Origin: Dasypus novemcinctus
Taxonomy: Eukaryota > Chordata > Mammalia > Cingulata > Dasypodidae
NCBI RefSeq assembly: GCF_030445035.2
Contig: NC_080675.1
Span: 62,760,544-62,824,543, forward strand
Direction of reading: 5' to 3'
Length of the DNA stretch: 64,000 nt
The notes under the pieces are model-generated. The model was not told the DNA's origin, did not search any database, and saw nothing but the letters and a program-made list of their open reading frames with translations. The first letter of the stretch is position 1; the number at the start of each line of letters is the position of its first letter. Below, in pieces: positions 23,561 to 34,020 of the stretch. Both the position numbers and the translations under genes were made by a program.

Positions 23561-24224
23561 GACTCTTTCACCAGAGGCCAAAATCAGAACAAATAAAGAA
23601 AAATAACAGTTACAAGATCCAGTGGGTTTTCACTTGACAGGACTACTTGTTCAAAACTCTTAGGCAGGAGGTGATGTAAAAAAATTGGTGGAGTGAGATG
23701 CTCCAGGGTTCTCCCCTCTCACAGAATTTTTGAACAACAAGCTAAAACTGTCAGATCCATCTTTCTCAGATCTCCAGAAAACAGTTAAAGTAATTGGGTA
23801 AGTGCTGGATCAAGAAAAGGCAACTTAGAAATGATAGGCAAAACTCATGGTGCCTTTGCTGGCGCTTCCCCAACACCTTCCAGTCTGTGCTCCTGGTATT
23901 GGTCCCTGGTCCTGACTCTGGAGAGAGCAGAATAACCCCTATGTGCACCTTGACACTCATGTATATCTGTACCAGTGCATCTGGAGGCAGCGTGAAGGTC
24001 AGAACCAGGACACTCATTTCTGTCTTGTCAGTCCCAGAACTACCTGTGGACATAGAAGCAGCTCACGAGGGCAGCTAAAAGACTAAGAAAACAAACTACA
24101 GCTTCTTGGGGCAAAAGATTACTAGCTTTGAGATAGACGATATAGTGCCTGGGACCAGGAGGAAAGACTGAGAATTTCCTGGGAAAGAGGGTCATTCAGA
24201 GAAACTGTGTAAATGGTGGCATTC

Positions 24225-25246
24225 ATTTTTTTCCCCAAATTCTACTCAATTTATTCATTTAAAAAAAAAATATTACATTCAAAAAATATGAGGTCCCCAT
24301 TCACCCCCACCGCCCCCACCCCACCACTCCCCCCACAAAAACACTCTCCCCCATCATCATAACACATCCATTGCATCTGGTGAGTACATCTCTGGGCATC
24401 GCTGCACCCCATGGCCTGTGGTCCACACCATAGCCCACACTCTCCCATGTTCCATCCAGTGGGCCATGGGAGGACATACAATGTCCAGCAATTGTCCCTG
24501 GAGCACCACCCAGGACAACTCCAAGTCCCGAAAATACCTCCACATCTCATCTCTTCCTCCCATTCCCCGCACCCAGCAGCCACCATGGCCACTTTTTCCA
24601 CACCAATGCCACATTTTCTCAATTATTAACCACAATAGTTCATGAATAGGATATCATTAAGTCCACTCTAATCCTTACTGTATTCCTCCTTCCTGTGGAC
24701 CTTGGCTTGGTTGTGCCCATTCCACATCTATGTCAAGAGGGGGTTTAGATTCCACATGGATACTGGATGCAACCCTCCTGCTTTCCGTTGTAGGCACTCT
24801 AGGCTCCATGGTGTGGTGGTTGACATTCTTCAACTCCATGTTAGCTGAGTGGGGTAAGTCCAATAAATCAGAGTGTAGGAGCTGAAGTCTGTTGAGGCTC
24901 AGGGCCTGGCTATCATATTGTCAGTCCAGAGATTCAAATCCCCCAGATATATCTTAAACCCCAGCACCAACTACAATTCCAGTAAAGTAGCATGAAAGGC
25001 TTGTGAAAAGAGATCCCATCTGAGTCTAGCTTCATCACACAGAAACACCAGCTCCAAAGAAGGGCCCACTGACATGGCAGTGAACCCCATCTGCCATGAC
25101 CATAGAACCTGTGGGTCTCTTTAGCCCTCAAAAGGACCAATACCTGAAGTTGTATCTACTTTGTCTGTCTCTGAGACTCTGCTCAGGTGTGCATAAGGGC
25201 AATCCTTCTTAATGCCATTTTTGTATGCTCACAACAAGATGCAGTC
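24225..25246 (-). mobile_element. Young L1 3' end inserted antisense in the old L1
   Basis: Antisense L1 3'UTR with C-rich tract at 24302-24340. It is very similar to the sense copy at 27144-28205, for example in the shared tatcatattgtcagtc and tggtgtggtggttgac stretches, so both belong to one recent subfamily. The exact target duplication is not clear; both limits are approximate. Confidence 0.87.
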
Positions 25247-25599
25247 TCAAAAAAGAGCAGTGAAGACACTATGCTTTTGCTTCAGACTATTCTTCAGGCT
25301 CACTGTAAAGTTGTTTAAGCTCTAATGGAGAGAACCCTCATAGAGCCAATCTGAAAAGACTGAGGGATATGCTTTCTCTCATTTATTAGCAACTGGCATT
25401 CAAGGAAATCTCTGTCATAACACTATCCAGATATAAGTTTAAGGAAAAGACACTTAAGTGATTAAATTCAAGAGTTAACACCTTAAAATACTTAAATGTC
25501 CAATTTACAGCAAAAAAGTCATCACAAGCATACAAAAAAACAGGCGTCTTTGACCCATTCAAAGGTATAAAATAAAGCAACAGAAACTATCAAGGAGAA

Positions 25600-26480
25600 A
25601 GTCCAGAATTTCAAAATATCAGACAAAGACTTGGAAAAAACTCTTAACTATGCTCAAAGAGCTAAAGGAAAACATGGGCAAAGAACTAAAGGAAACCAGG
25701 AAGATGATCTATAAACAAAATGAGATTTTCAACGAAGAGCTAGAAATCATAAAAAGGAACCAAACAGAAATGCTGGAGCTTAAAACCACAATAACTGAAA
25801 TTTAAAATTCCCTAAACGGGTTCAATAGCAGATTGGAACTGACAGAAGCAAGAATCAGCAAACTTGAAGACAGGTCAATTGAAATTATCCAATTTGAGAA
25901 GCAGAAAGAAAAAGAATGAATAAAAGTGAATAGAGCCTAAGAGACCTGTGGGACACAATTGAATATACCAATATATGCATTATGGGAGGCCCAGAAGGAC
26001 CAGAAAGAGAGAAAGGGACAGAAAGAATATTTGAAGAAATAATGGCTGAAAACTTCCCAAATTTAACAAAAGACAAGAATATACACATATAAAAGGCTCA
26101 GTGAACTCCAAATTGAATAAATGCAAAATGATCTATGCTAAGAGATATTATAGTCAAACTGTGAAATTCTAGAGACAAAGAAAGAATCTTGAAAGTAGAA
26201 AGAGAAACAACTTGTTATTACAAAGGAACCTCAATAAGATTGTGTCAATTCTCAGCAGAAATTATGGAGGCAAGAAAGCAGTGGGGAGGGAGGGATGGAG
26301 GGAGGAAGGAAGGAAGGACGGAAGGAAGGAAGGAAGGAAGGAAGGGCTTTATAACTTGCAAAACTATCATTCAAAAATGAGGAAGAGATCAAGACATTCT
26401 CACACCAACAAAAACTTAGGGAATTCATTACTACTAGGTGTGCCCTACAAGAAATTCTGAAGGAACTTCTTCAGCTTGAA
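25600..26480 (+). pseudogene. L1 ORF1 remains (nucleic-acid-binding protein), broken
   Basis: Reading from the atg at 25650 gives a lysine/glutamate-rich coiled-coil-like stretch that meets a stop at 25803-25805. Downstream text such as attatgggaggcccagaagg, gaaataatggctgaaaactt and caataagattgtgtcaattc corresponds to the L1 ORF1 RNA-recognition and C-terminal parts in other frames. A (GGAA)n expansion at 26284-26346 replaces the segment after ggaggcaagaaagcagtggg. The product in an intact L1 is the RNA-binding chaperone of the LINE particle; here it cannot be made. Confidence 0.8.
26284..26346. repeat. (GGAA)n/(GGGA)n microsatellite inside L1 ORF1
   Basis: Tandem ggaa units with gggа-type and ggac variants cover about 63 bases. 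Confidence 0.93.
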
Positions 26481-27143
26481 AGGAATCAACACCAGAAAAT
26501 ATTTTGAAGCCATATTGAAGAAATAAAGATATCCAGTAAAGGTAAAAATATGAATGCAAAAATCATTATATTTTGATTTGTAGCTCTGCTTTTTACCTCT
26601 TTCAGGATATAAAATGCAAAGACATAAAAAGTAATGATAAATCTATGGTTTTGAATACACAATATATAAAGATGTAATTTGTGACAAGAACAACATAAGG
26701 TGGGGGGAAAGAGGGCTATAGGAAAATAGTTTGTATATGCTATTGAAGTTAAGTCTGTATCAATTCAAATGAGATTATTAGAGACTTAGGATGTTAAATT
26801 TAAGACGCATTGTAACCACAAGGAAAATCTCTGAAAAATATGATCAGAAAGAAATGAAAAGGGCTTCTAAACAATTCACTACAGAAAATCAACAAAATAC
26901 CAAACTACACATTAATGGAAGGAGTGAAGGACAAAAAAGGTGTAAGACTAACAAAAACCAAATAGAAAAATGGTAGAAGTAAGTCCTATATTATCAGTGA
27001 TTAATTTCAATGTAAATGGATTAAACTCTTGAGTCAAAAGAGAGCAATTGGCAGAATGGATTAAAAAATGTGACCCAACTATATGCTGTCTACAAGAGAC
27101 TCACCTTAAATTCATAGACATAAGTAGGTTGAAAGTGAAATGA

Positions 27144-28205
27144 GGTTCAATACGGATCAGCAGAATATCCATGTCTACATAAAATACCATGACTTTAAAA
27201 TGCTGTTTGACCTAAAGTAAGGGGGAAATGGAAAGGAGAAATGAGTTTATATGGCTACGAGTTTCTAAAAAAGAGTCTGGAGGCTGGCAGAAGGTTTGCC
27301 CTCATGCACAACTGAGCAGAGTCAGAGAGACAGATAAAGCAGATACAACCCCCAGATATTGGTTCCTTTGAGGGCTAAAGAGACCATCGGGAGTTATGGT
27401 CATGGCCGATGGGGTTAACTACCAGGGCAGATGGCCCCTCTTTGGAAATGGTGTTTATGTGTGATGAATCTGGACTCAGATGGGATCTCCCTTCATAAGA
27501 CTTTCATGCCAATGTGCTGGAGGTACAGTTAATGTTGGGGTTCAAGATATATTTAGGGGATTGAATCTTTTTACTGACAATATGATAGCCAGGCCCTGAG
27601 CCTCAACAGACTCCAGCTCCTACAATCTGATTTATTGGACTCACCTCACTCAGCTAAGATGGAGTTGAAGAAGGACAACCACCACACCATGGAGCCTAGA
27701 GTGCCTACAACTGAAAGCAGGAGGATTGCATCCAGTAACCATGTGGAATCTGAGCCTCCTCTTGACATAGAGGTGCAACGGACACAACCAATCCAATGTC
27801 CACATAGAAGAGGTGGCATTGGAATGGGAAAAGTGGACATAGTGGACGAAGGGTATGGGGAAAGGCAGGAAGAGATGAGAGGTGGAGGCGTCTTTGGGAC
27901 ATGGAGCTGCCCTGGATGGTACTTCAGAAGCAATCACCGGACATTGTAAATCCTCACAGGGCCCACTGGATGGAATGGAGGAGAGTATGGGCTATGATGT
28001 GAACCAATGTATATGAGGTGCAGAGGTGCCCAAAGATGTACTTACCAAATCCAATGGATGTGTCATGATGATGGGAACGAGTGTTGTTGGGGGGGGGAGA
28101 GGGGGAGTGGGGGGATGGGGTTGAATGGGACCTCACATATATATTTTTAATGTAATATTATTACAAAGTCAATAAAAAATAAAAAAATTAAAAAAAAAAA
28201 AAAAA
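27144..28205 (+). mobile_element. Young L1 3' end inserted in ORF2 of the old L1
   Basis: A 5'-truncated L1 3'UTR with a G-rich tract at 28089-28126 and an A-rich tail. A perfect 13-base target duplication, gaaagtgaaatga, occurs at 27131-27143 and 28206-28218, and the old ORF2 text resumes exactly after it. Open frames of 60-104 codons on both strands are by-products. Confidence 0.95.
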
Positions 28206-28508
28206 GAAAGTGAAATGATGGAAAAAATATTCCATGTAAGTAGTAACCAAAGGGAGCTGGGGTACCTATACTATTATAAGATAAAATCGATTTAAGTCAA
28301 AAACAGTTACAAGAGACAAAGACAGTCATTATATACTGACAGAAGGGTCAGTTTATCAAGAAGACATAACAATTATAAATACATATGCACCTTACAGAAA
28401 AGTCCCAAAATATATGAAGCAAACATTGACAGATTTGAAGGGAGAAATTGGTGGTTTTACATTAATAATAGGAGACTTTAATGCGCCACTTTCAATAATG
28501 GATAGTAC

Positions 28509-28732
28509 AGGGAGTGGATGTTCTCAAGCCGTTGAGTGCCTGCTTCCCACAAGGGAGGTCCCGGGATAGGTTCCTCGTGCCTCCTGAAAAAGCAAAAATA
28601 AACAAGAAGCAAAACAAACGATAAAACCAACTCAGGAAAGTCGATGTGACTCAGTGGTTGAGGGCCAGCTTCCCACATGTGAGGTCCCGGGTTCAATCCC
28701 TAGTCCCTGGTGCCTGAAAAAACAAACAAACG
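28509..28732 (+). mobile_element. Dimeric tRNA-derived SINE (two DAS-type monomers), sense
   Basis: Two tRNA-like heads, at about 28509-28585 and 28634-28705, are joined by an A-rich linker containing aaacgataaaaccaactcag. Each head has a B-box-like stretch (ggtcccgggataggttcc and gaggtcccgggttcaatccc) and ctcagtggttgagg or its variant. A closely similar linker is found in the dimers at 48222-48450 and 61832-62050, so this is one dimeric unit rather than two insertions. It interrupts L1 ORF2 right after ttcaataatggatag. Confidence 0.82.
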
Positions 28733-29213
28733 TCTAGTCAGAAAATTAACAAAGAGGAACAAGACTTGAATGATACCCTGAACCAACTAGGCCTAAAAGA
28801 CTTAAAGAGAACATTTACCCAACAACAGCAGAACACACATTCTTCTTGAGTGCACAGGGATCATTCTTCAGGATAGACCAAGTCTAAGGTCAGAAAGCAA
28901 GTCTTAATAAATTAAAAAATGAATTGAATTATACAGAGTATCTTCTCTGACCACAGTGGAATGAAACTAGAAATCAATAAAGGGGAGAAATGGAAAATTC
29001 ACAAATATGTGGAAATTAAACAATGTACTCTTAAACAACCAATGGGCCACCAAAGAAGAAATCACAAGGGAAATTAGGAAACACCTTGAGGTGAGTGAAA
29101 ATGAAAATACAAATTACCAAAAATTATGGGATGCAACAAAGTCAGTGCCGAGAGGGAAATTTATAGCTCTAAATAAATGCTCACATTAAAAAAGAAGATC
29201 TCAAAAAAGTAAT

Positions 29214-29470
29214 CTAGCCTCAAAACTGGAAAAATCATGCAGAAAATACAGATCCCATATAACCCCCTTATTATTAACAACTTGCTTTAGTGTACTAACT
29301 TTGTTACAATTGATGAAAGAATATTAGTATAATTGTACTTTTAACTATAGTCTATAGTTCACATTGGTGTTCACTGTTTGTGTTGTATGGTCTTATCTTT
29401 TTTTTTTCTAATTTTTATTCTATTTTATTTTTAATTTTGCTTCCTATTTGAAGACGTTCAGAGTCCAGAA
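29214..29470 (-). mobile_element. L1 3' end fragment, antisense, older subfamily
   Basis: Motifs in order: agatcccatataaccccct, tattaacaacttgctttagt, ttgttacaattgatgaaaga and agtctatagttcacattggt, matching the antisense 3'UTR of an older L1. It abuts the truncated end of the plus-strand L1. Confidence 0.78.
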
Positions 29471-29609
29471 TAGATCTCATTGTAGGAGTTAAACCTCCTT
29501 TTTTATTAATTGAAAAACACCATGGCCTTCAGCTCAGGAAAACAGAACATAATTTAATGCCCTTGTCACTTATGATTTGCAGTTCTCATTTGATTATGCC
29601 ACTAAATCT

Positions 29610-30056
29610 GTTTAAAACTTGAATTGTTTTTCTATTGCCCCAAACTCCTTACCATGGCTTCTAAGGCCCTTCATGACCTGGCTTGCCTTCCCCATCCATA
29701 ACCTCATTTCTTGCCATTCCCCCTCATCTGTGATGTTCCAGCATGAGGTTCCAAAAGTGAACTTCTCTCAATTCCCAAACGTGCAGGGCTCTTTCCTGAT
29801 TTTCTTTGTTGCTTGCTTTTTCTTCTGCTTGGTGCAAACATACTTCCTCAAATAGGCTCCCTTAGAACCCTAGACTTGCCTCATCATGGTATTTGTCCTG
29901 CACTGAACACATTGTACAGTCCTTTATTGCCTAATTTTCAGCCTTCCTCATTAGATTTTAAGCTTCAAGGGGGATGGGGCAAAGTCTATCTTGCTCACTG
30001 TTGTATTCCTTCCTCGCATGCAGTAGGTACTCAATAAATACTTACTGAATGAGTGT
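29610..30056 (+). mobile_element. L2 LINE 3' end
   Basis: A long, well preserved sense L2 3' end: aaggcccttcatgacctggc, cttgccattccccctcatct, attagattttaagcttcaag, tatcttgctcactgttgtat, and tcaataaatacttactgaat. It contains open frames that are by-products. Confidence 0.87.
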
Positions 30057-30644
30057 TGAATTTTGGAAGTCGGAAATTTAGCTCTAACCCAGCTTTCAGC
30101 TGTCTGAGTGTCCCTAAATCCTCCAGTTCGTTGCACTGCCATCATCCGTTTAGATTAAGTGAGGCTGGAAAATGGACCTCTGGAGGTCATTAGAGGATAG
30201 TTAAGTTTCTCTGAGGTATCTCTACTGACTTTTTGCAATTTAGCTCTTGTGCCTGCGAGCTCTTTTCTATACTGCAGCTGTCTGTCGGACCCCATCACAA
30301 TTCTGTTTTTATCCAAAGTGGCCCATCTCAAGGCTCTGTTTGTCCTGACATGGTTACTTAGTGGAACAGCATGGCAAACAGCTTAAAATAGAACAGGACA
30401 CATCCCCTCTTTGAATGACCCGAGGTCTATTCCCTCCTCTAAGTTTTTTCTTGTTCACCTTTTGGACTTAGACCACAGGTCCCTGCCACGATTCTAGGTC
30501 TCTCTTCCTCTGTCCTGTTTCCTGCTCCTAAATTCCCAAACTTATGTTAATTTCTTAGGTAGACCTAGCTTAGCTGTTTCATTGTCTGGTTTTTGTTCAT
30601 CTGGGCTGGGTCCTAAGGTTTTATTTTTATAGCCAAATGTGTTC
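30057..30644. other. Unique sequence, no gene seen
   Basis: No repeat or gene recognised up to the target duplication of the LTR element. Confidence 0.5.
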
Positions 30645-30649
30645 ATAAT

Positions 30650-31311
30650 TGTATTAGTCAGCCAAAGGGGTGTTGATGCAAAATACCAGAAATTGGTTGG
30701 TTTTTATTAAGGGTATTTATTTGGGGAGGAGTTTGCAGATACCAGACCATAAAGCATAAGTTACTTCCCTCACCAAAGTCTATTTTCACATGTTGGAGCA
30801 AGATGGCTGCTGATGTCTGTGAGGGTTCAGGCTTCCTGGGTTCCTCTGGGCTCAGCTCCTGTTTTCTCCACAAGGTCAGCTGTAGACTCTGAGGCTCTCT
30901 AGGCTTTGCCTCTCTCCATAAAGTCAACTGTAGACTACCAGCCGAATGACTTTGTCTCTTTCCGTGGGGTTTCTGCCATGTCCCAGGAGCCATCTCTGTT
31001 TCTCTGTGTTCTTCTCCTGGTTCAGTTCCTCTCTTCCTGGGGCTGGCTTCTCTTTCCTCTGTGAGTTTACTTCCTGGGGCTCCAGCTTAAGGCTTCAGCA
31101 TCAGACTCCAACATCAAAAACCCTCAACTCTGTCCTTTGCTATGCCTTTTATCTGTGAGTCCCCCCCTACGAAGGGGCAGGAACTCAATGCCCTACTGAC
31201 ATGGCCCAATAAAAGCCCTAGTCATAACTCAGTCACACCCCAGTACAGACCAGATTACAAACATAATCCAATATCTATTTTTGGAATTCATAACCATATC
31301 AAACTGCTACA
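30650..31311 (-). mobile_element. 3' LTR (element orientation) of the non-coding retroelement
   Basis: 662 bases, tg...ca-ended. Two minus-strand aataaa poly-A signals are seen at 30716-30721 and 30703-30708. It contains a 48-base extra segment: the motif gtcagctgtagact/gtcaactgtagact occurs at about 30875 and again 48 bases later, where the partner LTR has one copy. Confidence 0.9.
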
Positions 31312-31322
31312 CTCCACCCTCT
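31312..31322 (-). promoter_or_regulatory. Polypurine-tract-like site of the retroelement
   Basis: On the minus strand the 11 bases directly before the 3' LTR are agagggtggag, the position and composition expected for the plus-strand primer of an LTR element. Confidence 0.6.
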
Positions 31323-32840
31323 GAATTTCAAAAAGACATTACATATTAAAAAAAAAACCCTTAAATTAGTAACAATGCAAGTACTAAATCATGTCACACT
31401 CATTTTAAAGAAATGCAGTTTGTATTGGGGCAAAGTCCTGTCTGCTATAGACCTCTGAAACTTAAAAAACAATTTATCTGTTTCCTATACACAAATGGAA
31501 AGACAAAGGATAAACATTTTCATTATAATAAGGAGAAATTGGGAGGGAAATACGAGTCACTGGTCCTCTACAGTTTGGTAAACCTGCAGGACATCTTCCA
31601 TTCAATTTCAGTCTGAGAGTCATTCTTAAGATGATGGTTTCTTCTCCTTGGGGCCTTATGGGAACCCAGCCTTTCCACAGGCTTGCCCAATGGCCATTTT
31701 CTTGGTTCTCCCCTTATCAAGCTTCTGGGTGTCAACCATGCTCCAGACCTCACCCTCCAAGAGTGTTGGGGTGATTGCCACACCTTACCCAATCTTTGTG
31801 TTAGAATCTTAATCCCCCTAGCACAGTGATGTGAAGACAACATTCCCTCTAAACTTTGGATATAGGCTCCACCCTCTCAGAGCAATGAGTTGACCACCTG
31901 GCCTTCCCTAATCTTTTGGGAACAGGTCTACCCCTCTCAGACCTATGGGGTACTGACCCTAACTGCCCTAATCCTCAGGAAATATGTTCCATCCTCTCTG
32001 TACCCTGGGGCAGAAAAACTCTCACAGAACGTCAGGCAGGACATCCACCCTTTTCAACTTCTGGGGCAAACTCACCCTCTCTGTACACATGGGTAGGGTT
32101 CCTCTCTTGGCCCAAGGTGATGTCCTAATTCCAGATCTCAGCTTCCATGGTTTTCATCTTAAAGCTGTTTCTCCTTCAATCTCTCCTTTCCACATCCCTT
32201 TTATTCCGGGCTGACTGGTTTTGTTTATACAGCTCTCACAAAAAGTCTGTTGGTTTAGCATGGAGGAAACGGGTTCAAGCCATCAGACCCTAAGACTTTC
32301 CACAAGTCTTAACAACATAACTGCATCTTCAATCCTGATTTACAAGTTCCAAGTTTAGTTAAGTCCTCAGTGGGGCACTTTCATCTGGGAGCTTGATTTC
32401 CAGAGGCTTGGAGTTTACAAAATTAGTTTCTGTTTTCTTTGTGCCTGACAGTTCAGTCCTCAGTATATCTCTCTCATCTAGCATTTTGCTATAAGTTGCA
32501 AGCAGAAGCCAAGCCAGATTCTTCAGATTTACTTTGGATATTTCTTCAGCTAAATGCTAAAGCCCACTATTTTCAAATTCTGCCTTCATAAAACACCAGG
32601 AGTTAATCTTGCTAAATTCTCTGCAACTTTAAAACACACATCACCTTTCCTTCAGTTTCCAATAATAGTTTCATCATTTACTTCTAAGGCATCATAAAAA
32701 GTCTCTTTAGCATCCGTATTGTTACCAACAGTCTCTTCAAAGAGATCTAGGACTTTTCCATCAAGCATCTCACAATTCCTTACCTGTTTATAAAACTGTT
32801 TCAGCATTTCAGTAATTGCAAAAGCCCTTCCCCATTCCTT

Positions 32841-32848
32841 GGCACCAA
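32841..32848 (-). promoter_or_regulatory. Primer-binding-site-like sequence of the retroelement
   Basis: On the minus strand, four bases after the 5' LTR, the interior begins ttggtgcc. The tgg start agrees with pairing to the CCA end of a tRNA. The tRNA cannot be named with confidence; a leucine-type primer would fit the ERVL group. Confidence 0.5.
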
Positions 32849-32852
32849 ATTC

Positions 32853-33444
32853 TGTATTAGTCAGCTAAAGGGGTGCTGATGCAAAATACCAAAAATTGGT
32901 TGGTTTTTATAAAGGGTATTTATTTGGGGTAGGAGCTTAAAATGTAAATTACTTCCCCCACCAAAGTCTATTTTCACATGTTGGAGCAAGATGGCTACCA
33001 ATACCTGTGAGGGTTCAGGCTTCTTGGGTTCCTCTGGGCTCAGCTCCTGTTTTCTCCACAAGGTCAGCTGTAGACTACCAGGTGAATGGCTCTGTCTCTT
33101 TTTCTTGGGTTTCTGCTGTGGTTAAGCAGCAGTCCCTGTTCCTCTGTGTTCTTCTTCTGACTCAGGTCCTCTCTTCCCGGGGCTTGCTTCTGTTTCCTCT
33201 GTGAACTTACTTCCTATGGCACCAGCCTATGGCTTCAGCATCAGACTCCAACAGCAAAAGCTCTGTCCTTTGCCATGCCTTTTATCTGTGAGACCCTGCC
33301 CCTTGGTGGGTGGGGACTCAATGCCCTAATGACGTGGCTCAATCAAAGCCCTAATCCTAACTCAATCACACCCAGGTACAGACCAGATTACAAACATAAT
33401 CCACTATCTATTTTTGGAATTCATAACCATATCAAACGTCTACA
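32853..33444 (-). mobile_element. 5' LTR (element orientation) of the non-coding retroelement
   Basis: 592 bases, close to the partner LTR base for base, but lacking the 48-base repeat segment and differing near 32930-32950. Differences between the two LTRs accumulated after insertion, so a full alignment would date the event. Confidence 0.9.
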
Positions 33445-33479
33445 ATAATCACTAGGAGAAGGCAGCATAGGGTCATGTT

Positions 33480-33725
33480 AAGAGGGTGGGCTCCGAATCC
33501 TGACAACATGGGTCCAAGTTGTATCTGAATCTTTTCTGACTAGGTTCCAAGTTACTTAGCTTCCAGGCGCCTCAGGTTCCTAAGCTTCAAGACAGTCATT
33601 GTAAAGATGCAAAATGGTAATTATAATGAGGTTCCAATGAGTTAGTACAGGTAAAATATTCAAGAGAGTGCCTGGTACATTGTGAGCATCCACTGAATTC
33701 TTGCCATTTTTATTATTAAAGAGTG
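33480..33725 (+). mobile_element. MIR SINE relic
   Basis: Sense MIR, nearly full length: gggctccgaatcctgacaac, ttccaagttacttagcttcc, gagagtgcctggtacattgt and gcatccactgaattc. Confidence 0.8.
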
Positions 33726-33789
33726 TGCATGATAAAACCAGTTTCTAAGATATCTTCTGACTGTTGTTGGCATGGAGGACTGGATAAGA

Positions 33790-34020
33790 ATCCCAGCTCA
33801 GGAATCTGGCTGGGGTTAGGACCTAGTTCCACCTGGTTTCCCTTTGTGTTCTTGGGATAGTAATTAGCTTCTCTAAGAATTTCCTCATCTCTAAAACGGG
33901 GACAATAGTCATAGAGCTTGTGTGTGGGGTCATGTATTAAATGAAGCATGTAAAGCATTTAGCATGTGTGGCATGTAATAAGCATTTCCTAAATATAAGT
34001 GATTATTACTATTGTATTAG
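33790..34020 (+). mobile_element. MIR SINE relic, second copy in tandem
   Basis: Sense MIR motifs again: atttcctcatctctaaaacg, gggacaatagtcatagagct, taaagcatttagcatgtgtg and taagcatttcctaaatataa. It follows the first MIR in the same orientation. Confidence 0.78.

Larger units (their letters stand above)
26975..29190 (+). pseudogene. L1 ORF2 remains (endonuclease domain), broken
   Basis: Two parts of the apurinic-type endonuclease domain survive. Cys-Cys-Leu-Gln-Glu-Thr-His is encoded at 27084-27104, with the metal-binding glutamate. The Gly-Asp-Phe-Asn motif is at 28471-28482 and the Ser-Asp-His motif of the active site at 28946-28954. Early stops, the L1 insertion at 27144 and the SINE at 28509 break the frame. 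The reverse transcriptase domain is absent. In a live element this protein nicks the target and copies the RNA; here it is dead. Confidence 0.82.
23680..29208 (+). mobile_element. Decayed L1 LINE (5'UTR, ORF1, start of ORF2) with nested insertions
   Basis: One old plus-strand L1 can be followed through three interruptions. A 5'UTR-like part (23680-24224) shows ccagggttctcccctctcac and caaaactcatggtgcctttg. ORF1 remains lie at about 25600-26480, an inter-ORF part at 26480-26970, and the endonuclease part of ORF2 at 26975-29190. Interruptions are an antisense L1 3' end (24225-25246), a sense L1 3' end (27144-28205) and a dimeric SINE (28509-28732). The reverse transcriptase part and own 3' end are missing. 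Without the insertions about 3.2 kb of the element remains. Confidence 0.85.
30650..33444 (-). mobile_element. Structurally complete, non-coding LTR retroelement (ERVL/MaLR-like)
   Basis: Two direct LTRs (30650-31311 and 32853-33444) enclose a 1541-base interior. A perfect 5-base target duplication, ataat, at 30645-30649 and 33445-33449 shows that this is one insertion. On the minus strand the interior starts with a tggtgcc primer-site-like sequence just after the 5' LTR and ends with a purine tract just before the 3' LTR. I recognise no gag, pro, pol or env frame in the interior, so it is non-autonomous. The 5-base duplication and tg...ca ends fit ERVL/MaLR-type integration. A solo LTR of the same family lies at 56651-57256. 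Confidence 0.9.

Noticed and set aside
24251-24645. Several overlapping frames of 72-123 codons
   Set aside because: They come from the C-rich part of an antisense L1 3'UTR.
29190-29470. Possible twin-priming inversion joining the plus-strand L1 to the antisense L1 end
   Set aside because: The minus-strand piece has its tail side facing the plus-strand L1, which is the wrong geometry for an inverted 5' part, and the two look like different L1 subfamilies.
30658-30993. 111-codon minus-strand frame that could look retroviral
   Set aside because: It is inside the LTR, which is not protein-coding in this family, and it has no recognisable viral domain.
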